Source of the DNA: Paracoccus acridae
Lineage (GTDB): Bacteria; Pseudomonadota; Alphaproteobacteria; Rhodobacterales; Rhodobacteraceae
DNA length: 64,000 nt
Reading direction: 5' to 3'
Assembly (NCBI RefSeq): GCF_014642735.1
Contig: NZ_BMIV01000007.1
Span: 1 to 64,000 of the forward strand
In this document: positions 27,861-36,630 of the stretch, piece after piece
Layout of the letters: each line of letters starts with the position of its first letter
Position numbering within the stretch: the first letter of the stretch is position 1
The notes under the pieces: generated by a model
What the model was told of the DNA's origin: nothing
The model's input: the letters and a program-made list of their open reading frames with translations, nothing else
Database searches by the model: none
Made by a program: the position numbers and the translations under genes

Positions 27861-28760
27861 TTACAACGACGCGTCGCCTTGCCGCAGGCCGCGTGGCCGG
27901 GTGCTGGGCGGGGTGGACCGGATCAGGCTGCCCGCCCCATGTTCGGTGAACAGTTCCAGAAGGCTGGCGTTGGGCACGCGCCCGTCCAGGATCACCACGG
28001 CCCGCACCCCGTCCTGCAGCGCCTTCAACGCGGTTTCCGTCTTGGGGATCATGCCGCCCGCGATGGTGCCGTCGGCGATCATCTCGCGCACCTGATCGGG
28101 GTGAAGCTGGGTCAGGACCTCTCCGTTCTTGTCCTTGACGCCCGCCACGTCGGTCAGCAGCAGCAGCCGGTCGGCGCGCAGCGCGCCGGCGATGGCGCCC
28201 GCGGCGGTGTCGCCGTTGACGTTGAAGGTCTCGTTGTCGGCCATGCCGGTGGCGACGGGGGCGATGACCGGGATCAGGCCCGCCTTGTAAAGATCGCGGA
28301 TGATCTGGACGTTCATTTCGACTGGGCGGCCGACGAAGCCCAGTTCGGGGTCGTCCGCCTCGCAGACCATCAGGTCGTCGTCCTTGCCGCTGATGCCCAC
28401 GGCGCGGCCGCCCGCGTCGTTGATGGCTTGGACGATGCGCTTGTTGACCAGGCCCGACAGGACCATTTCCACGACCTCCACCGTTTCCTTGGTGGTCACG
28501 CGCTTGCCGCGCACGAAGGTGCTTTCGATGCCCAGCCTGCCCAGCAATTCGTTGATCATCGGGCCGCCGCCGTGGCAGACGACAGGGTTCATGCCCACCT
28601 GCTTCATCAGCACGATGTCGCGGGCGAATTCGGCCATGGCGTCATCGTCCCCCATGGCATTGCCGCCGAACTTCACGACGACGACCGCGCCGGAATAGCG
28701 TTGCAGATAGGGCAGGGCCTCGGACAGGGTTCTGGCGGTGGCGGTCCAGTCGCGGTTCAT
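27861..28760 (-). CDS. argB: N-acetylglutamate kinase
   Basis: 299 residues from ATG 28760, second step of arginine synthesis. [24 protein letters not shown] and FVRGKRVT bind the substrates; [15 protein letters not shown] and [12 protein letters not shown] are conserved. Relatives begin M-x-RD, favouring 28760; ATG 28775 is in frame but its AAGG abuts the codon. Downstream of engB by 78 nt. Confidence 0.93.
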   Translation of the reverse strand: MNRDWTATARTLSEALPYLQRYSGAVVVVKFGGNAMGDDDAMAEFARDIVLMKQVGMNPVVCHGGGPMINELLGRLGIESTFVRGKRVTTKETVEVVEMVLSGLVNKRIVQAINDAGGRAVGISGKDDDLMVCEADDPELGFVGRPVEMNVQIIRDLYKAGLIPVIAPVATGMADNETFNVNGDTAAGAIAGALRADRLLLLTDVAGVKDKNGEVLTQLHPDQVREMIADGTIAGGMIPKTETALKALQDGVRAVVILDGRVPNASLLELFTEHGAGSLIRSTPPSTRPRGLRQGDASL

Positions 28761-28838
28761 GTTCTGCGTTCTCATCCTTGAAGGCCCTTTTTCGACGGGC
28801 GGACCCTAGGACGCTGCGCCGGATCAGTCCAGACGGGT

Positions 28839-29489
28839 TCAGTCCAACCCGGCGATGATCGCGCGGAGGGTGGCGATCCCCTGGCCCTTTTCGGACGAGG
28901 TCACGACGATCTGCGGGAAGGCGGCCGGATGCTTTTGCAACTCGGTCTCGACCTGTTCCAGAACGGGCTTGATCGCGTTCGGACCCAGCTTGTCGGCCTT
29001 GGTCAGCACGACCTGGAAGGGGACGGCGGACTTGTCCAGCAGGGTCATGATCTCGTGATCGACGGGTTTCACGCCGTGGCGCGAATCGATCAGGCAGAAG
29101 GCCCGGCGCAGCGTCGGACGGCCGGCGAGATAGTTCTTGAGCAGGGCCTGCCACTTGGCGACCACGGCGACGGGCGCCTTGGCGAAGCCATAGCCCGGAA
29201 GGTCCACCAGATAGCTGTGTTCGCCCAAGGTGAAATAGTTGATTTCCTGCGTCCGGCCCGGCGTGTTCGAGGCGCGGGCCAGGCCCTTGCGGCCGGTCAG
29301 GGCGTTGATCAGGCTGGACTTGCCCGCATTGCTGCGGCCCGCGAAGCAGACCTCGGGGCGGTCGGCGGGGGGCAGGCCGTCCATCGCGACCACGCCCTTG
29401 AGGAAATCGACTGGGCCAGCGAACAGCAGGCGCGCGGCCTCGGCCACATCCGCTTCGGGTTCGGGGGCGACGGGGAAGGCGACCTTCAT
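28839..29489 (-). CDS. engB: Ribosome-biogenesis GTPase EngB/YihA
   Basis: 216 residues. G1 GRSNAGKS at 51-58, G2 region ASNTPGRTQEIN, G3 DLPGYGFA, G4 TKADK, G5 TSSEKGQG. Needed for 50S assembly. Start overlaps the MOSC stop by 4 nt (ATGA). Confidence 0.95.
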   Translation of the reverse strand: MKVAFPVAPEPEADVAEAARLLFAGPVDFLKGVVAMDGLPPADRPEVCFAGRSNAGKSSLINALTGRKGLARASNTPGRTQEINYFTLGEHSYLVDLPGYGFAKAPVAVVAKWQALLKNYLAGRPTLRRAFCLIDSRHGVKPVDHEIMTLLDKSAVPFQVVLTKADKLGPNAIKPVLEQVETELQKHPAAFPQIVVTSSEKGQGIATLRAIIAGLD

Positions 29490-30247
29490 GCCGTCACCTC
29501 ATCGCCCAGGGTGACGGTCCCGCCGGTCACGACCTCGGCGAAGATGCCGAAGTCGGTATGGCCGTAAAGGCGTTCCAGGCTGTCCAGCATGTCGATGTCG
29601 TTTTCCCCGGTGTCGGTATTGGCGCTTGTCGCCTCGCAGCGGCCGATATGCTGGGTGACGCGCAGTTCCACGCTGCCGATGCTGATGACCTGGCCGATCA
29701 GCGCACGCTCGGCCCAGGGCTGCCAGCCGTCGATCCACAGATTGCCGCGCCAGCGGTGCAGGCCCAGCGTCCGGCCGGTGCGTTCCTCAAGATCGGCAAG
29801 GCTTGCCAGCGACAGGATCGAGATCCAGGGCCATTTCTGGTCGGTCCAGATCGCCGCCCCGCGCACGAGGCGGGTGGGTGCCGGGGCATGGGCGGGCCAA
29901 AGCGGGCGCAGCCATTCGACAAGGCGGTCGCCCTGGGTTTCCGGGTCGATATCCAGATCGGCCTGCGTCGGTTGGCGCAGCACCAGACGGCCGTCCGACC
30001 AGCCGCCGCTGATCGCTTGGACCTGCGGCGACTGGACGCCGCGCACGAAGCAGGACTTGGGCAGCCAGCGGTCGGGCTGTCCCGCCGTCTGGCTGGCCTG
30101 GGCGTTCCGTTCGCCCGCTTCGGTCAGGACCGCCCATTCGCGGTCGCCGGGCAGGCGGCGCGCCGGGGCCAGGGTCACGCTGTCCAGCCCCTCTCCGCCG
30201 ATCGACTTGATCGGATGGCGGCGGATATGGGCCAGACGCGCCGTCAC
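29486..30247 (-). CDS. MOSC-domain protein
   Basis: 253 residues from GTG 30247, which overlaps the yidC TGA (GTGA). The N-terminal beta-barrel part begins RLAHIRRHPIKSIGGEGLDSV; the MOSC domain contains WRGNLWIDGWQPWAE and the conserved cysteine in GRCEATSANTDTGEND. MOSC proteins relate to molybdenum-cofactor sulfurase and YcbX/YiiM. Substrate unknown. Coupled to engB. Confidence 0.88.
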   Translation of the reverse strand: MTARLAHIRRHPIKSIGGEGLDSVTLAPARRLPGDREWAVLTEAGERNAQASQTAGQPDRWLPKSCFVRGVQSPQVQAISGGWSDGRLVLRQPTQADLDIDPETQGDRLVEWLRPLWPAHAPAPTRLVRGAAIWTDQKWPWISILSLASLADLEERTGRTLGLHRWRGNLWIDGWQPWAERALIGQVISIGSVELRVTQHIGRCEATSANTDTGENDIDMLDSLERLYGHTDFGIFAEVVTGGTVTLGDEVTA

Positions 30248-32073
30248 TTGCTGTCCTTCTTGGGACGCGACGGGATCGAGGACTTGATGTTGCCGAACAG
30301 GTCGGGCCGGTGGCCGTGCATCGACATGATCGTGTATTGCTGCGCGATGGTGATCAGGTTGTTGGTGATCCAGTAGAGCACCAGGCCCGAGGCGAAGCCG
30401 CCCAGCATGAACATGAAGATCCAGGGCATCCAGGCGAAGATCATCTTCTGCGCGGGATCGGCCGGGGTCGGGTTCAGGCGCTGTTGCAGCCACATGCTGA
30501 TGCCCAGGACGATGGCCAGCGCCGGCAGCGACAGCGAATGCAGCAGCGTGCCTTGGGCGGGCGGCGCGAAGGGCAGCAGCCCGAACAGGTTCAACAGCGA
30601 CGAGGGGTCCGGCGCGGCAAGGTCGTGGATCCAGCCGATCCAGGGCGCGTGGCGCAGTTCGATGGTGACGAAGATCACCTTGTAGAGCGCGAAGAAGATC
30701 GGGATCTGCAGCAGCACCGGAAGGCAGCCCGCGGCGGGATTCACCTTCTCGCGCTTGTAAAGCTCCATCATCTCCTTCTGGAACTTCATGCGGTCGTCGC
30801 CCGTCCGTTCCTTCAGCGCCTCCATCTGGGGCTGCAGTTCCTTCATCTTCGCCATCGAGATGTAGGACTTGCGCGCCAGCGGGAAGACCAGCGTCTTGAG
30901 GATGAAGGTCAGCGCGATGATCGACCAGCCCATGTTGCCGATCATGCCGTGCAGCCAGTGCAGCAGGCGGAAGATCGGCTTGGTCAGGAAATAGAACCAG
31001 CCCCAGTCGATCGAATCCACGAAGCCCTGGATGCCGGGATTTTCCTGATAGGCGTTGATGGTTTCCCAGACCTTCGCCCCCGCGAACAGATAGCTGTCGG
31101 CGGAAACCTGGGTGCCCGGCGCGACCGTCTGCATCGGATAGCGGGCTTCGGTCTGATAGATGTCCGCCCCTTCGGCGTATTTCACGACCGAGGTGAAGGC
31201 CTGGCCTGGCGCAGGGGCCAGCGTGGTCATCCAGTACTTGTCGGTGAAGCCGATCCAGCCGTTGTTCGTGACCTGCGTCACTTCGGCCCGACCCTCGCGT
31301 TCCACGGGGTCCAGTTCGGCGATGTTGTCGTATTTCAGTTCGGTCAGCGTGCCGTCCGACATCCCCACCGCGCCTTCATGCAGCACGAAGAAGTTCTGCG
31401 TGTCGGGGTGGCCATGGCGCGCGATGATGCCATAGGGCGCGGCGGTGAAAGCCGCGTCGCCGTTGTTCTGCAAGGCATGGCTGACGGTGAACAGGTAATC
31501 CTCATCCACCGAGAAGGTGCGGCGGAAGATCTGGCCCGCGCCGTTGTCCCAGGCCAGCGTGACCGGCTGACCGGGGGCCAGCGTATCGCCCGATTCCACC
31601 GTCCAGATGGTCGAAGGGCCGGGAACCAGTGCGGCATCGACGCCCGGTCCGGGGGTCCAGCCATAAACGGCATAATAGGGTTTCGCGGCGCCCGTCTGGA
31701 TGGCGTCAGTGGCGGTGGCGGACGACGGCGACAGGAGGCGGACGTTGGGCGAATTGTCGTCCAGCGTCTCGCGGTATTTCACCAGCAGCAGGTCGTCGAT
31801 CCGGCCACCGGCCAGCGAGATCGAGCCAGACAGCGAAGGCGTCTGGATCTGGACCCGTCCGGCCTGCTGGGCGGCAGGTGCCGCAGCGCCCAGGTCGGCG
31901 GGCAGGGTGCTGCTTTCCGGATTGGCCAGCGGCACGTCCTGGGTCTGGGTTTCCACCGCGACCGGCTGTTCCGTGGGCACGGGCGGTTCGGGCGCAAAGA
32001 CCGTGTACCAAACCAGGATCACCAGGAACGACAGGACCGTCGCCAGGATCAGATTGCGGTTGTTGTCTTCCAT
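30244..32073 (-). CDS. yidC: Membrane-protein insertase YidC
   Basis: 609 residues. An N-terminal TM (about 7-25) is followed by the large periplasmic domain (about 30-370), then the insertase core with TFILKTLVFPLARKSYISMAKMKELQPQM and FGLLPFAPPAQGTL and the last TM pair ending in FASGLVLYWITNNLITI. Full Gram-negative length. Its gene follows ttcA by 99 nt in the rpmH cluster. Confidence 0.95.
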   Translation of the reverse strand: MEDNNRNLILATVLSFLVILVWYTVFAPEPPVPTEQPVAVETQTQDVPLANPESSTLPADLGAAAPAAQQAGRVQIQTPSLSGSISLAGGRIDDLLLVKYRETLDDNSPNVRLLSPSSATATDAIQTGAAKPYYAVYGWTPGPGVDAALVPGPSTIWTVESGDTLAPGQPVTLAWDNGAGQIFRRTFSVDEDYLFTVSHALQNNGDAAFTAAPYGIIARHGHPDTQNFFVLHEGAVGMSDGTLTELKYDNIAELDPVEREGRAEVTQVTNNGWIGFTDKYWMTTLAPAPGQAFTSVVKYAEGADIYQTEARYPMQTVAPGTQVSADSYLFAGAKVWETINAYQENPGIQGFVDSIDWGWFYFLTKPIFRLLHWLHGMIGNMGWSIIALTFILKTLVFPLARKSYISMAKMKELQPQMEALKERTGDDRMKFQKEMMELYKREKVNPAAGCLPVLLQIPIFFALYKVIFVTIELRHAPWIGWIHDLAAPDPSSLLNLFGLLPFAPPAQGTLLHSLSLPALAIVLGISMWLQQRLNPTPADPAQKMIFAWMPWIFMFMLGGFASGLVLYWITNNLITIAQQYTIMSMHGHRPDLFGNIKSSIPSRPKKDSK

Positions 32074-32172
32074 CGCTTACCAGCCTTCTCGCGTCCGTCG
32101 CGCCGCTTCAACAGAAGGGGCGCTTAAAGGTCAAGCGGATTTGGCCCAGGGGACCAGCCACCGCAGCGTTCG

Positions 32173-33051
32173 TCACGCCTCTCGCAGGCGCGGGATGTCG
32201 TCGGGCGATGCCGCCGCGCCGCCTGGAAACAGCGCGGCAAAGTCGAACAGCTTCGGGTCCAGAAGATGCGACGGGCGCACGTTCATCAGCGCCCGGAACA
32301 TCACCTGCCGACGGCCCGGCGTGCGGGATTCCCATTCGTCCAGCAGGCGTTTCACCTGCACGCGCTGCAGCCCTTCCTGGCTGCCGCAGAGGTCGCAGGG
32401 AATGATCGGATAGTTCATCGCGCGCGAAAACCGCTCGCAATCGGCCTCGGCCACATAGGCCAGGGGGCGCAGCACGGTCAGGTCGCCGTCCTCGTTCAAC
32501 AGCTTGGGCGGCATGGTCGCCAGCCTGCCGCCGTGGAACAGGTTCATGAAGAAGGTTTCCAAGATGTCGTCGCGGTGATGGCCCAGCACGACGGCGGAAC
32601 AACCTTCCTCGCGCGCAATGCGATACAGGTTGCCCCGGCGCAGGCGCGAACACAGCGAACACATCGTGCCGCCCGGCGCGATCTTGTCGGTGACGATGGA
32701 ATAGGTGTCCTGGTATTCGATCCGATGCACCACGCCGCGTTCGGTCAGGAACTTCGGCAGCACGGTCGCCGGGAAGTTCGGCTGGCCCTGGTCCAGGTTG
32801 CAGGCCAGCAGGTCCACCGGCAGCAGCCCGCGCCATTTCAACTCGTGCAGCACCGCCAGCAGGGTATAGCTGTCCTTGCCGCCCGACAGGCAGACCAGCC
32901 AGCGGTCGCCGGGCCGGATCATGCCGTAATCCTCGATCGCGGCGCGGGTTTCGCGGACCAGCCGCTTGCGCAGCTTGCGGAACTCGGTCGAGGAAGGCGC
33001 GCCCGCGAACAGCGGGTGAATCTCGCCCAGGTCGTCAGTGTCGTCCAGCAT
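32173..33051 (-). CDS. ttcA: tRNA 2-thiocytidine synthetase TtcA
   Basis: 292 residues; thiolates C32 of certain tRNAs using an Fe-S cluster. The PP-loop SGGKDS is at 56-61, CSLC at 131-134, and CDLC follows near 222. ATG 33051 is the only start with a homologue-like N-terminus ([15 protein letters not shown]) and overlaps yidD by 17 nt. It is inserted between yidD and yidC. Confidence 0.94.
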   Translation of the reverse strand: MLDDTDDLGEIHPLFAGAPSSTEFRKLRKRLVRETRAAIEDYGMIRPGDRWLVCLSGGKDSYTLLAVLHELKWRGLLPVDLLACNLDQGQPNFPATVLPKFLTERGVVHRIEYQDTYSIVTDKIAPGGTMCSLCSRLRRGNLYRIAREEGCSAVVLGHHRDDILETFFMNLFHGGRLATMPPKLLNEDGDLTVLRPLAYVAEADCERFSRAMNYPIIPCDLCGSQEGLQRVQVKRLLDEWESRTPGRRQVMFRALMNVRPSHLLDPKLFDFAALFPGGAAASPDDIPRLREA

Positions 33052-33298
33052 GGGACTGCCTTTCGTGGTCTGGATCGGCCCCCGGCACCGGGTCATAGCC
33101 CGCGCCGCCCCAGGGATGGCAGCGTCCGATGCGCCGGGCCGCCAGCCAGCCGCCGCGGATGGCGCCGTGGCGCGACAGCGCGTCAAGCGCATAGGCGGAA
33201 CAGGTCGGCTGAAAGCGGCAGGCATGGCCGACCCAGGGGGACGCGACCAGGCGATAGGCGCGCACCGGCAGCGCGACAAGATGGGCCAGCGGGGTCAT
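33035..33298 (-). CDS. yidD: Membrane-protein insertion efficiency factor YidD
   Basis: 87 residues. [15 protein letters not shown] and [14 protein letters not shown] are the signature. Amphipathic N-terminus for membrane contact. Start overlaps the rnpA stop (ATGA). Assists YidC-dependent insertion. Confidence 0.95.
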   Translation of the reverse strand: MTPLAHLVALPVRAYRLVASPWVGHACRFQPTCSAYALDALSRHGAIRGGWLAARRIGRCHPWGGAGYDPVPGADPDHERQSHAGRH

Positions 33299-33696
33299 GG
33301 ATGGATCTTCCGCAGCGCGGTGGACAGGTCGCGGCACAGGTCGGCGAAGTCGCGGTCGATCGTCGCCTGGGGGCGGCCAACCAGCACATAATCCCACCCC
33401 AGCCGCGCGCCTTCGGGCAGGTGCAGGCGCGCGACCTCTCGCAACCGCCGCTTGGCGCGATTGCGCATCACGGCATTGCCGATCTTCTTGGAACAGGTGA
33501 AGCCCACCCGGAAGGGCAGCCCGTCGCCACGGTCGCGGGCTTGCAGCAGAAAGCCGGGCGTGCCCTGGCGCAAGGCCCGCGAGGCCGCAAGGAAATCGGC
33601 GCGCTTGGCAATGATCGGGGGCATCGACATGCGAAATGCCGCCGTGCCGTCATCCACGGGTCGCGCTTCGGCAACGGGATGGGGCAGGGGCGGCAT
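33295..33696 (-). CDS. rnpA: Ribonuclease P protein component
   Basis: 133 residues from ATG 33696. The RNR motif [21 protein letters not shown] binds the RNase P RNA, and GFTCSKKIG precedes it. The frame is open to a TTG at 33744 that would overlap rpmH; ATG 33630 is a later option. Processes the 5' ends of tRNAs. Confidence 0.93.
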   Translation of the reverse strand: MPPLPHPVAEARPVDDGTAAFRMSMPPIIAKRADFLAASRALRQGTPGFLLQARDRGDGLPFRVGFTCSKKIGNAVMRNRAKRRLREVARLHLPEGARLGWDYVLVGRPQATIDRDFADLCRDLSTALRKIHP

Positions 33697-33740
33697 GGGC
33701 AGAAGCCTTGGGTCCGGCGGGATGAACCCGCCGCAAGGGA

Positions 33741-33875
33741 TCAAGCCGACAGACGCTTGCGGCCCTTGGCGCGGCGGGCGTTCAGCACGCGACGGCCACC
33801 GCTGGTGGCCATGCGGGCGCGAAAGCCGTGGCGACGCGCACGAACGAGGTTCGAGGGTTGATAAGTGCGCTTCAT
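33741..33875 (-). CDS. rpmH: 50S ribosomal protein L34
   Basis: 44 residues, [21 protein letters not shown] followed by the basic tail. ATG 33875 is fixed by homology. First gene of the minus-strand block rpmH-rnpA-yidD-ttcA-yidC-MOSC-engB-argB. Confidence 0.97.
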   Translation of the reverse strand: MKRTYQPSNLVRARRHGFRARMATSGGRRVLNARRAKGRKRLSA

Positions 33876-33972
33876 GGTCAGTCTCCGGGGTCGTGTTTGC
33901 GGGTGGCGGGCGGTGACGCGGGATGGCAAGATGCCACCCTGCGCGCGGACGCGCCGGTTGTTCGAAGCCCGC

Positions 33973-34001
33973 TGGATAGATCAGACGATCCCCGCCGTCA
34001 A
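33973..34001 (-). promoter_or_regulatory. Promoter of the rpmH operon
   Basis: On the minus strand TTGACG (34001-33996) and TATCCA (33978-33973) are 17 bp apart, giving a leader of about 90 nt that contains a TGGCA-AGA-TGCCA hairpin (33924-33936). Confidence 0.5.
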
Positions 34002-34136
34002 CCGATAAGGCGCATAATCGTGCAGACCCCTTTATCCCTTGTCAGGAACCTGCGACAGATCACATTCGTTTGATGTGCAAACCGAGCCGGTCAGGCTGAA
34101 ACACGCGCCATGCCGGGCGCTGATGATCAAGATTAC

Positions 34137-35558
34137 ATGAAACTGAATACGATCTCTGGCCGATTCGCCGCACTGACGATCATCTTCGTCATGCTTGCCG
34201 AAGTGCTGATCCTTCTTCCGGCACTGGCCAGCTTCCGGCTGGACTATCTCGAATCGCGGCTGGAACGCGGGCAGATCGCCAGCCTTGCGGTGCTGGCATC
34301 GGACGAATCGCTGGCCGACGACCTGGAATCGGAACTGTTGCAGAATGCCGGGGTCTTCAACGTCGTCCTGCGGCGCAACGACATCCGGCAGCTTGTCCTG
34401 CAGTCGAAGCTTCCGGGACCAGTGACCGAGACCTATGACCTGCGAGAGCAGGGGGTGGTCCAGTCCATCGACGACGCATTGCGCGCCCTTCTGGATCGCA
34501 GGAACGAGGTGATCCGGGTGATCGGCGCCCCTGTCAACCAGGCGGGCCAGCTGATCGAGATCACGATGGAAACCGAGTCGCTGCGGGCCAGCATGATCGA
34601 CTTCGGCCTGCGCTTGCTGCTGCTGTCTGCCGCCTTCTCGATCCTGACGGCGATTCTGCTGAACCTTGCCGTGCAGCGGCTGGTCCTGGTGCCGATCCGC
34701 CGCGTCATCAGCCACATGGTGTCCTATGCCCAGGCGCCCGAGGATCCGCGCCACATCATCACCCCCGACGCCAGGCTGGCCGAACTGCGCGATGCCGAAG
34801 CCGCGCTGGAGGCGATGCAGAAGACCGTGACCTCGTCGTTGAAGCAACGCGAACGCATGGCCCAGCTTGGCGAGGCGGTCGCCAAGATCAGCCATGACCT
34901 GCGCAACATCCTGACAACCGCCCAGATCTTTGCCGACCGGCTGGAAGACAGCGGCGATCCCAAGGTCCGGCGCGCCGCGCCCAAGCTGGTCAACTCGATC
35001 AGCCGCGCCGTGAACCTGTGCGAGACGACCCTGGCCTTCGGTCGGGCCGAGGAACCCGCGCCCACCTTGTCCCGGTTCAACCTGGCGCAACTGGCCGCCG
35101 AGGTGATCGAGGCCGAAACCCTGGCCGGCAGCGAAGGCCCCAGGGTCGAGTTCCTGACCGACATTCCCCCCAGCATGACGATCCGCGCCGACCGCGACCA
35201 GCTTTATCGCGTGCTGGCGAACCTGACTCGCAATGCCCGCCAGGCCATCGAGGGCACGGGCCTGCCCGGCACGGTGGAGATCGGCGCGGGCGAAAGCGAC
35301 AGCGACTGGTGGATCCGCGTGGGCGATACGGGGCCGGGCCTGCCGGAAAAGGCCCGCGAATACCTGTTCAAGCCCTTCGCGGGCAGCGCGCGCAAGGGCG
35401 GCACCGGCCTGGGGCTGACCATCGCCGCCGATCTGGTGCGCGGCCATGGCGGCCGCCTGGATCTGGTCCGCAGCGACAGCGAGGGCAGCGAGTTCATGAT
35501 CCATATCCCCCGTGACATGGCGATCCTGCCCATGCGCCGCATGGCCGGGGGACGATAA
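34137..35558 (+). CDS. Sensor histidine kinase without adjacent regulator
   Basis: 473 residues from ATG 34137 (ATG 34110 also in frame). Two TM helices near 8-30 and 158-182 bracket a periplasmic sensor domain of about 125 residues; a HAMP-like linker follows. H-box KISHDLRN has His253; then N-box NLTRNARQAI, G1 GDTGPGLP, F-box LFKPF, G2 GGTGLGLTIA. No response regulator is encoded nearby. It is divergent from rpmH. Confidence 0.9.
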   Translation: MKLNTISGRFAALTIIFVMLAEVLILLPALASFRLDYLESRLERGQIASLAVLASDESLADDLESELLQNAGVFNVVLRRNDIRQLVLQSKLPGPVTETYDLREQGVVQSIDDALRALLDRRNEVIRVIGAPVNQAGQLIEITMETESLRASMIDFGLRLLLLSAAFSILTAILLNLAVQRLVLVPIRRVISHMVSYAQAPEDPRHIITPDARLAELRDAEAALEAMQKTVTSSLKQRERMAQLGEAVAKISHDLRNILTTAQIFADRLEDSGDPKVRRAAPKLVNSISRAVNLCETTLAFGRAEEPAPTLSRFNLAQLAAEVIEAETLAGSEGPRVEFLTDIPPSMTIRADRDQLYRVLANLTRNARQAIEGTGLPGTVEIGAGESDSDWWIRVGDTGPGLPEKAREYLFKPFAGSARKGGTGLGLTIAADLVRGHGGRLDLVRSDSEGSEFMIHIPRDMAILPMRRMAGGR

Positions 35559-35593
35559 AATCACGAAGACGGCGTTTTTTCCGCCGACCCCTC

Positions 35594-35622
35594 TTGCGTC
35601 CCCCCGAACACCCGTCTACATG
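35594..35622 (+). promoter_or_regulatory. Promoter of tRNA-Arg
   Basis: TTGCGT (35594-35599) and CTACAT/TACATG (35616-35622) at 16-17 bp. The predicted start lies 7-9 nt before the tRNA. Confidence 0.45.
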
Positions 35623-35635
35623 ACCGCCCTACGAC

Positions 35636-35712
35636 GGACCCGTAGCTCAGCTGGATAGAGCACCAGACTACGAATCTGGGGGTCGGGCGTTCGAATCGCT
35701 CCGGGTCCGCCA
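35636..35712 (+). tRNA. tRNA-Arg(ACG)
   Basis: A 77-nt cloverleaf. Acceptor GGACCCG/CGGGTCC, D-arm with AGCTCAGCTGGATAGAGC, anticodon stem-loop CAGACT-ACG-AATCTG, T-loop GTTCGAATC, discriminator G and encoded CCA. Anticodon ACG (read as ICG) decodes CGU/CGC/CGA. Confidence 0.97.
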
Positions 35713-35895
35713 CCTTCCATTCCAAGATTTATCCAGCCGCCCGGCAGGCTTGCCGAGGCGGTGAACTGCCGTGTCGAGGCACCGGTTCGGCGGTTCTTTG
35801 GTTCGGCTGCGCCTTCTTGGGCGGCACTGCCAGCCGGACGGACCTTTTCCGTGTTGTTATCCCCAGCAATTTTTGGCGCGATCTGCCCAGCGGCG

Positions 35896-35936
35896 TTGAC
35901 GGACCGGTTCTGAAGGAACTAGAACAAAACAGAAAC
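35896..35936 (+). promoter_or_regulatory. SOS-controlled imuA promoter with LexA-like sites
   Basis: TTGACG (35896-35901) and CTAGAA (35919-35924) are 17 bp apart. Overlapping the -10 are two near-matches to the alphaproteobacterial LexA box GAAC-N7-GAAC: GAAC(35916)-N7-AAAC(35927) and GAAC(35922)-N7-AAAC(35933), each with one mismatch. Confidence 0.6.
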
Positions 35937-35955
35937 ATTATTGTTGATGTCATGT

Positions 35956-36630
35956 ATGTCCGTTCATGTCCTGCGGCCTCTGGCGCCTCCAAGGCGGGTG
36001 CCGGACCTGCGCGCCGCCACCCTGGCCGAGATCAGTTGCGCGTCGTCGCTGGACGGGGCGGGGATGGGGTTTCTGGCGGCGTCCCTGCCCGAGGGGCCGG
36101 TGCTGTGGGCGCAGGACAGGCTGACGCGGCGCGAGGCAGGGACGCCTTTCCTGCCCGGATTGGGACGGTGGCTGCTGCGCGCCGATCTGTCGCGGCCCGC
36201 CGACGTGCTGACGGCGATGGAGGACGCTTTGGCCTGTCCCGCCATCTCGGCCGTGGTGGGCGAGATCTGGGGCGATCCGGCGGCCTTGGATTTCACCGCA
36301 ACGCGGCGGCTGGCCTTGCGGGCCGAGGCTGCGGGCAGGCCCTGCTGGCTGCTGCGCAGAGCGGGTTCCGCCAATGCATCGGCGGCGCGGCTGCGATGGC
36401 GGGTGACGGCCTTTCCGTCGGATCCAGGCCAGGACGATCCCGCGGCGCCGGGCGATCCGCTGTGGCGGGTGGAGTTGTTCCGGTCCCGCCTGTCGCCCCC
36501 CGGCGCATGGCTGGTGCGCCATGAACGAGAAGGGAACGGAACGTCGGATCGCCTCGGTTTTTCTGCCCTCGCTGCCGGTCGAGCGGTGGTGGAACCTGCA
36601 GCGGCGGACGGGCAGGGCGGTGCCGGATGA
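35956..36630 (+). CDS. imuA: Mutasome protein ImuA
   Basis: 224 residues from ATG 35956 (MSVHVLRPLAPP). A RecA/SulA-like fold without a usable P-loop; EGPVLWAQDRLTRREAGTPFLPGLGR and AISAVVGEIWGDPAALDFTATRRL fit the ImuA family. ImuA works with ImuB and DnaE2 in damage tolerance. The coding frame continues 110 nt into imuB, so either the C-terminal tail is encoded in the overlap or it is not conserved. Confidence 0.85.
   Translation: MSVHVLRPLAPPRRVPDLRAATLAEISCASSLDGAGMGFLAASLPEGPVLWAQDRLTRREAGTPFLPGLGRWLLRADLSRPADVLTAMEDALACPAISAVVGEIWGDPAALDFTATRRLALRAEAAGRPCWLLRRAGSANASAARLRWRVTAFPSDPGQDDPAAPGDPLWRVELFRSRLSPPGAWLVRHEREGNGTSDRLGFSALAAGRAVVEPAAADGQGGAG

Noticed and set aside
33900..34080. 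oriC/DnaA boxes near rpmH
   Set aside because: No good TTATCCACA match or AT-rich unwinding tract; dnaA and dnaN are not adjacent.
34032..35564. A 510-codon minus-strand open frame opposite the histidine kinase
   Set aside because: The plus strand carries H, N, G1, F and G2 boxes; the reverse frame is low-complexity His/Gln/Asp-rich.
35713..35895. Possible attachment site or mobile-element edge downstream of tRNA-Arg
   Set aside because: No second copy of the tRNA 3' end and no integrase or IS gene was seen; the following genes are chromosomal SOS functions.
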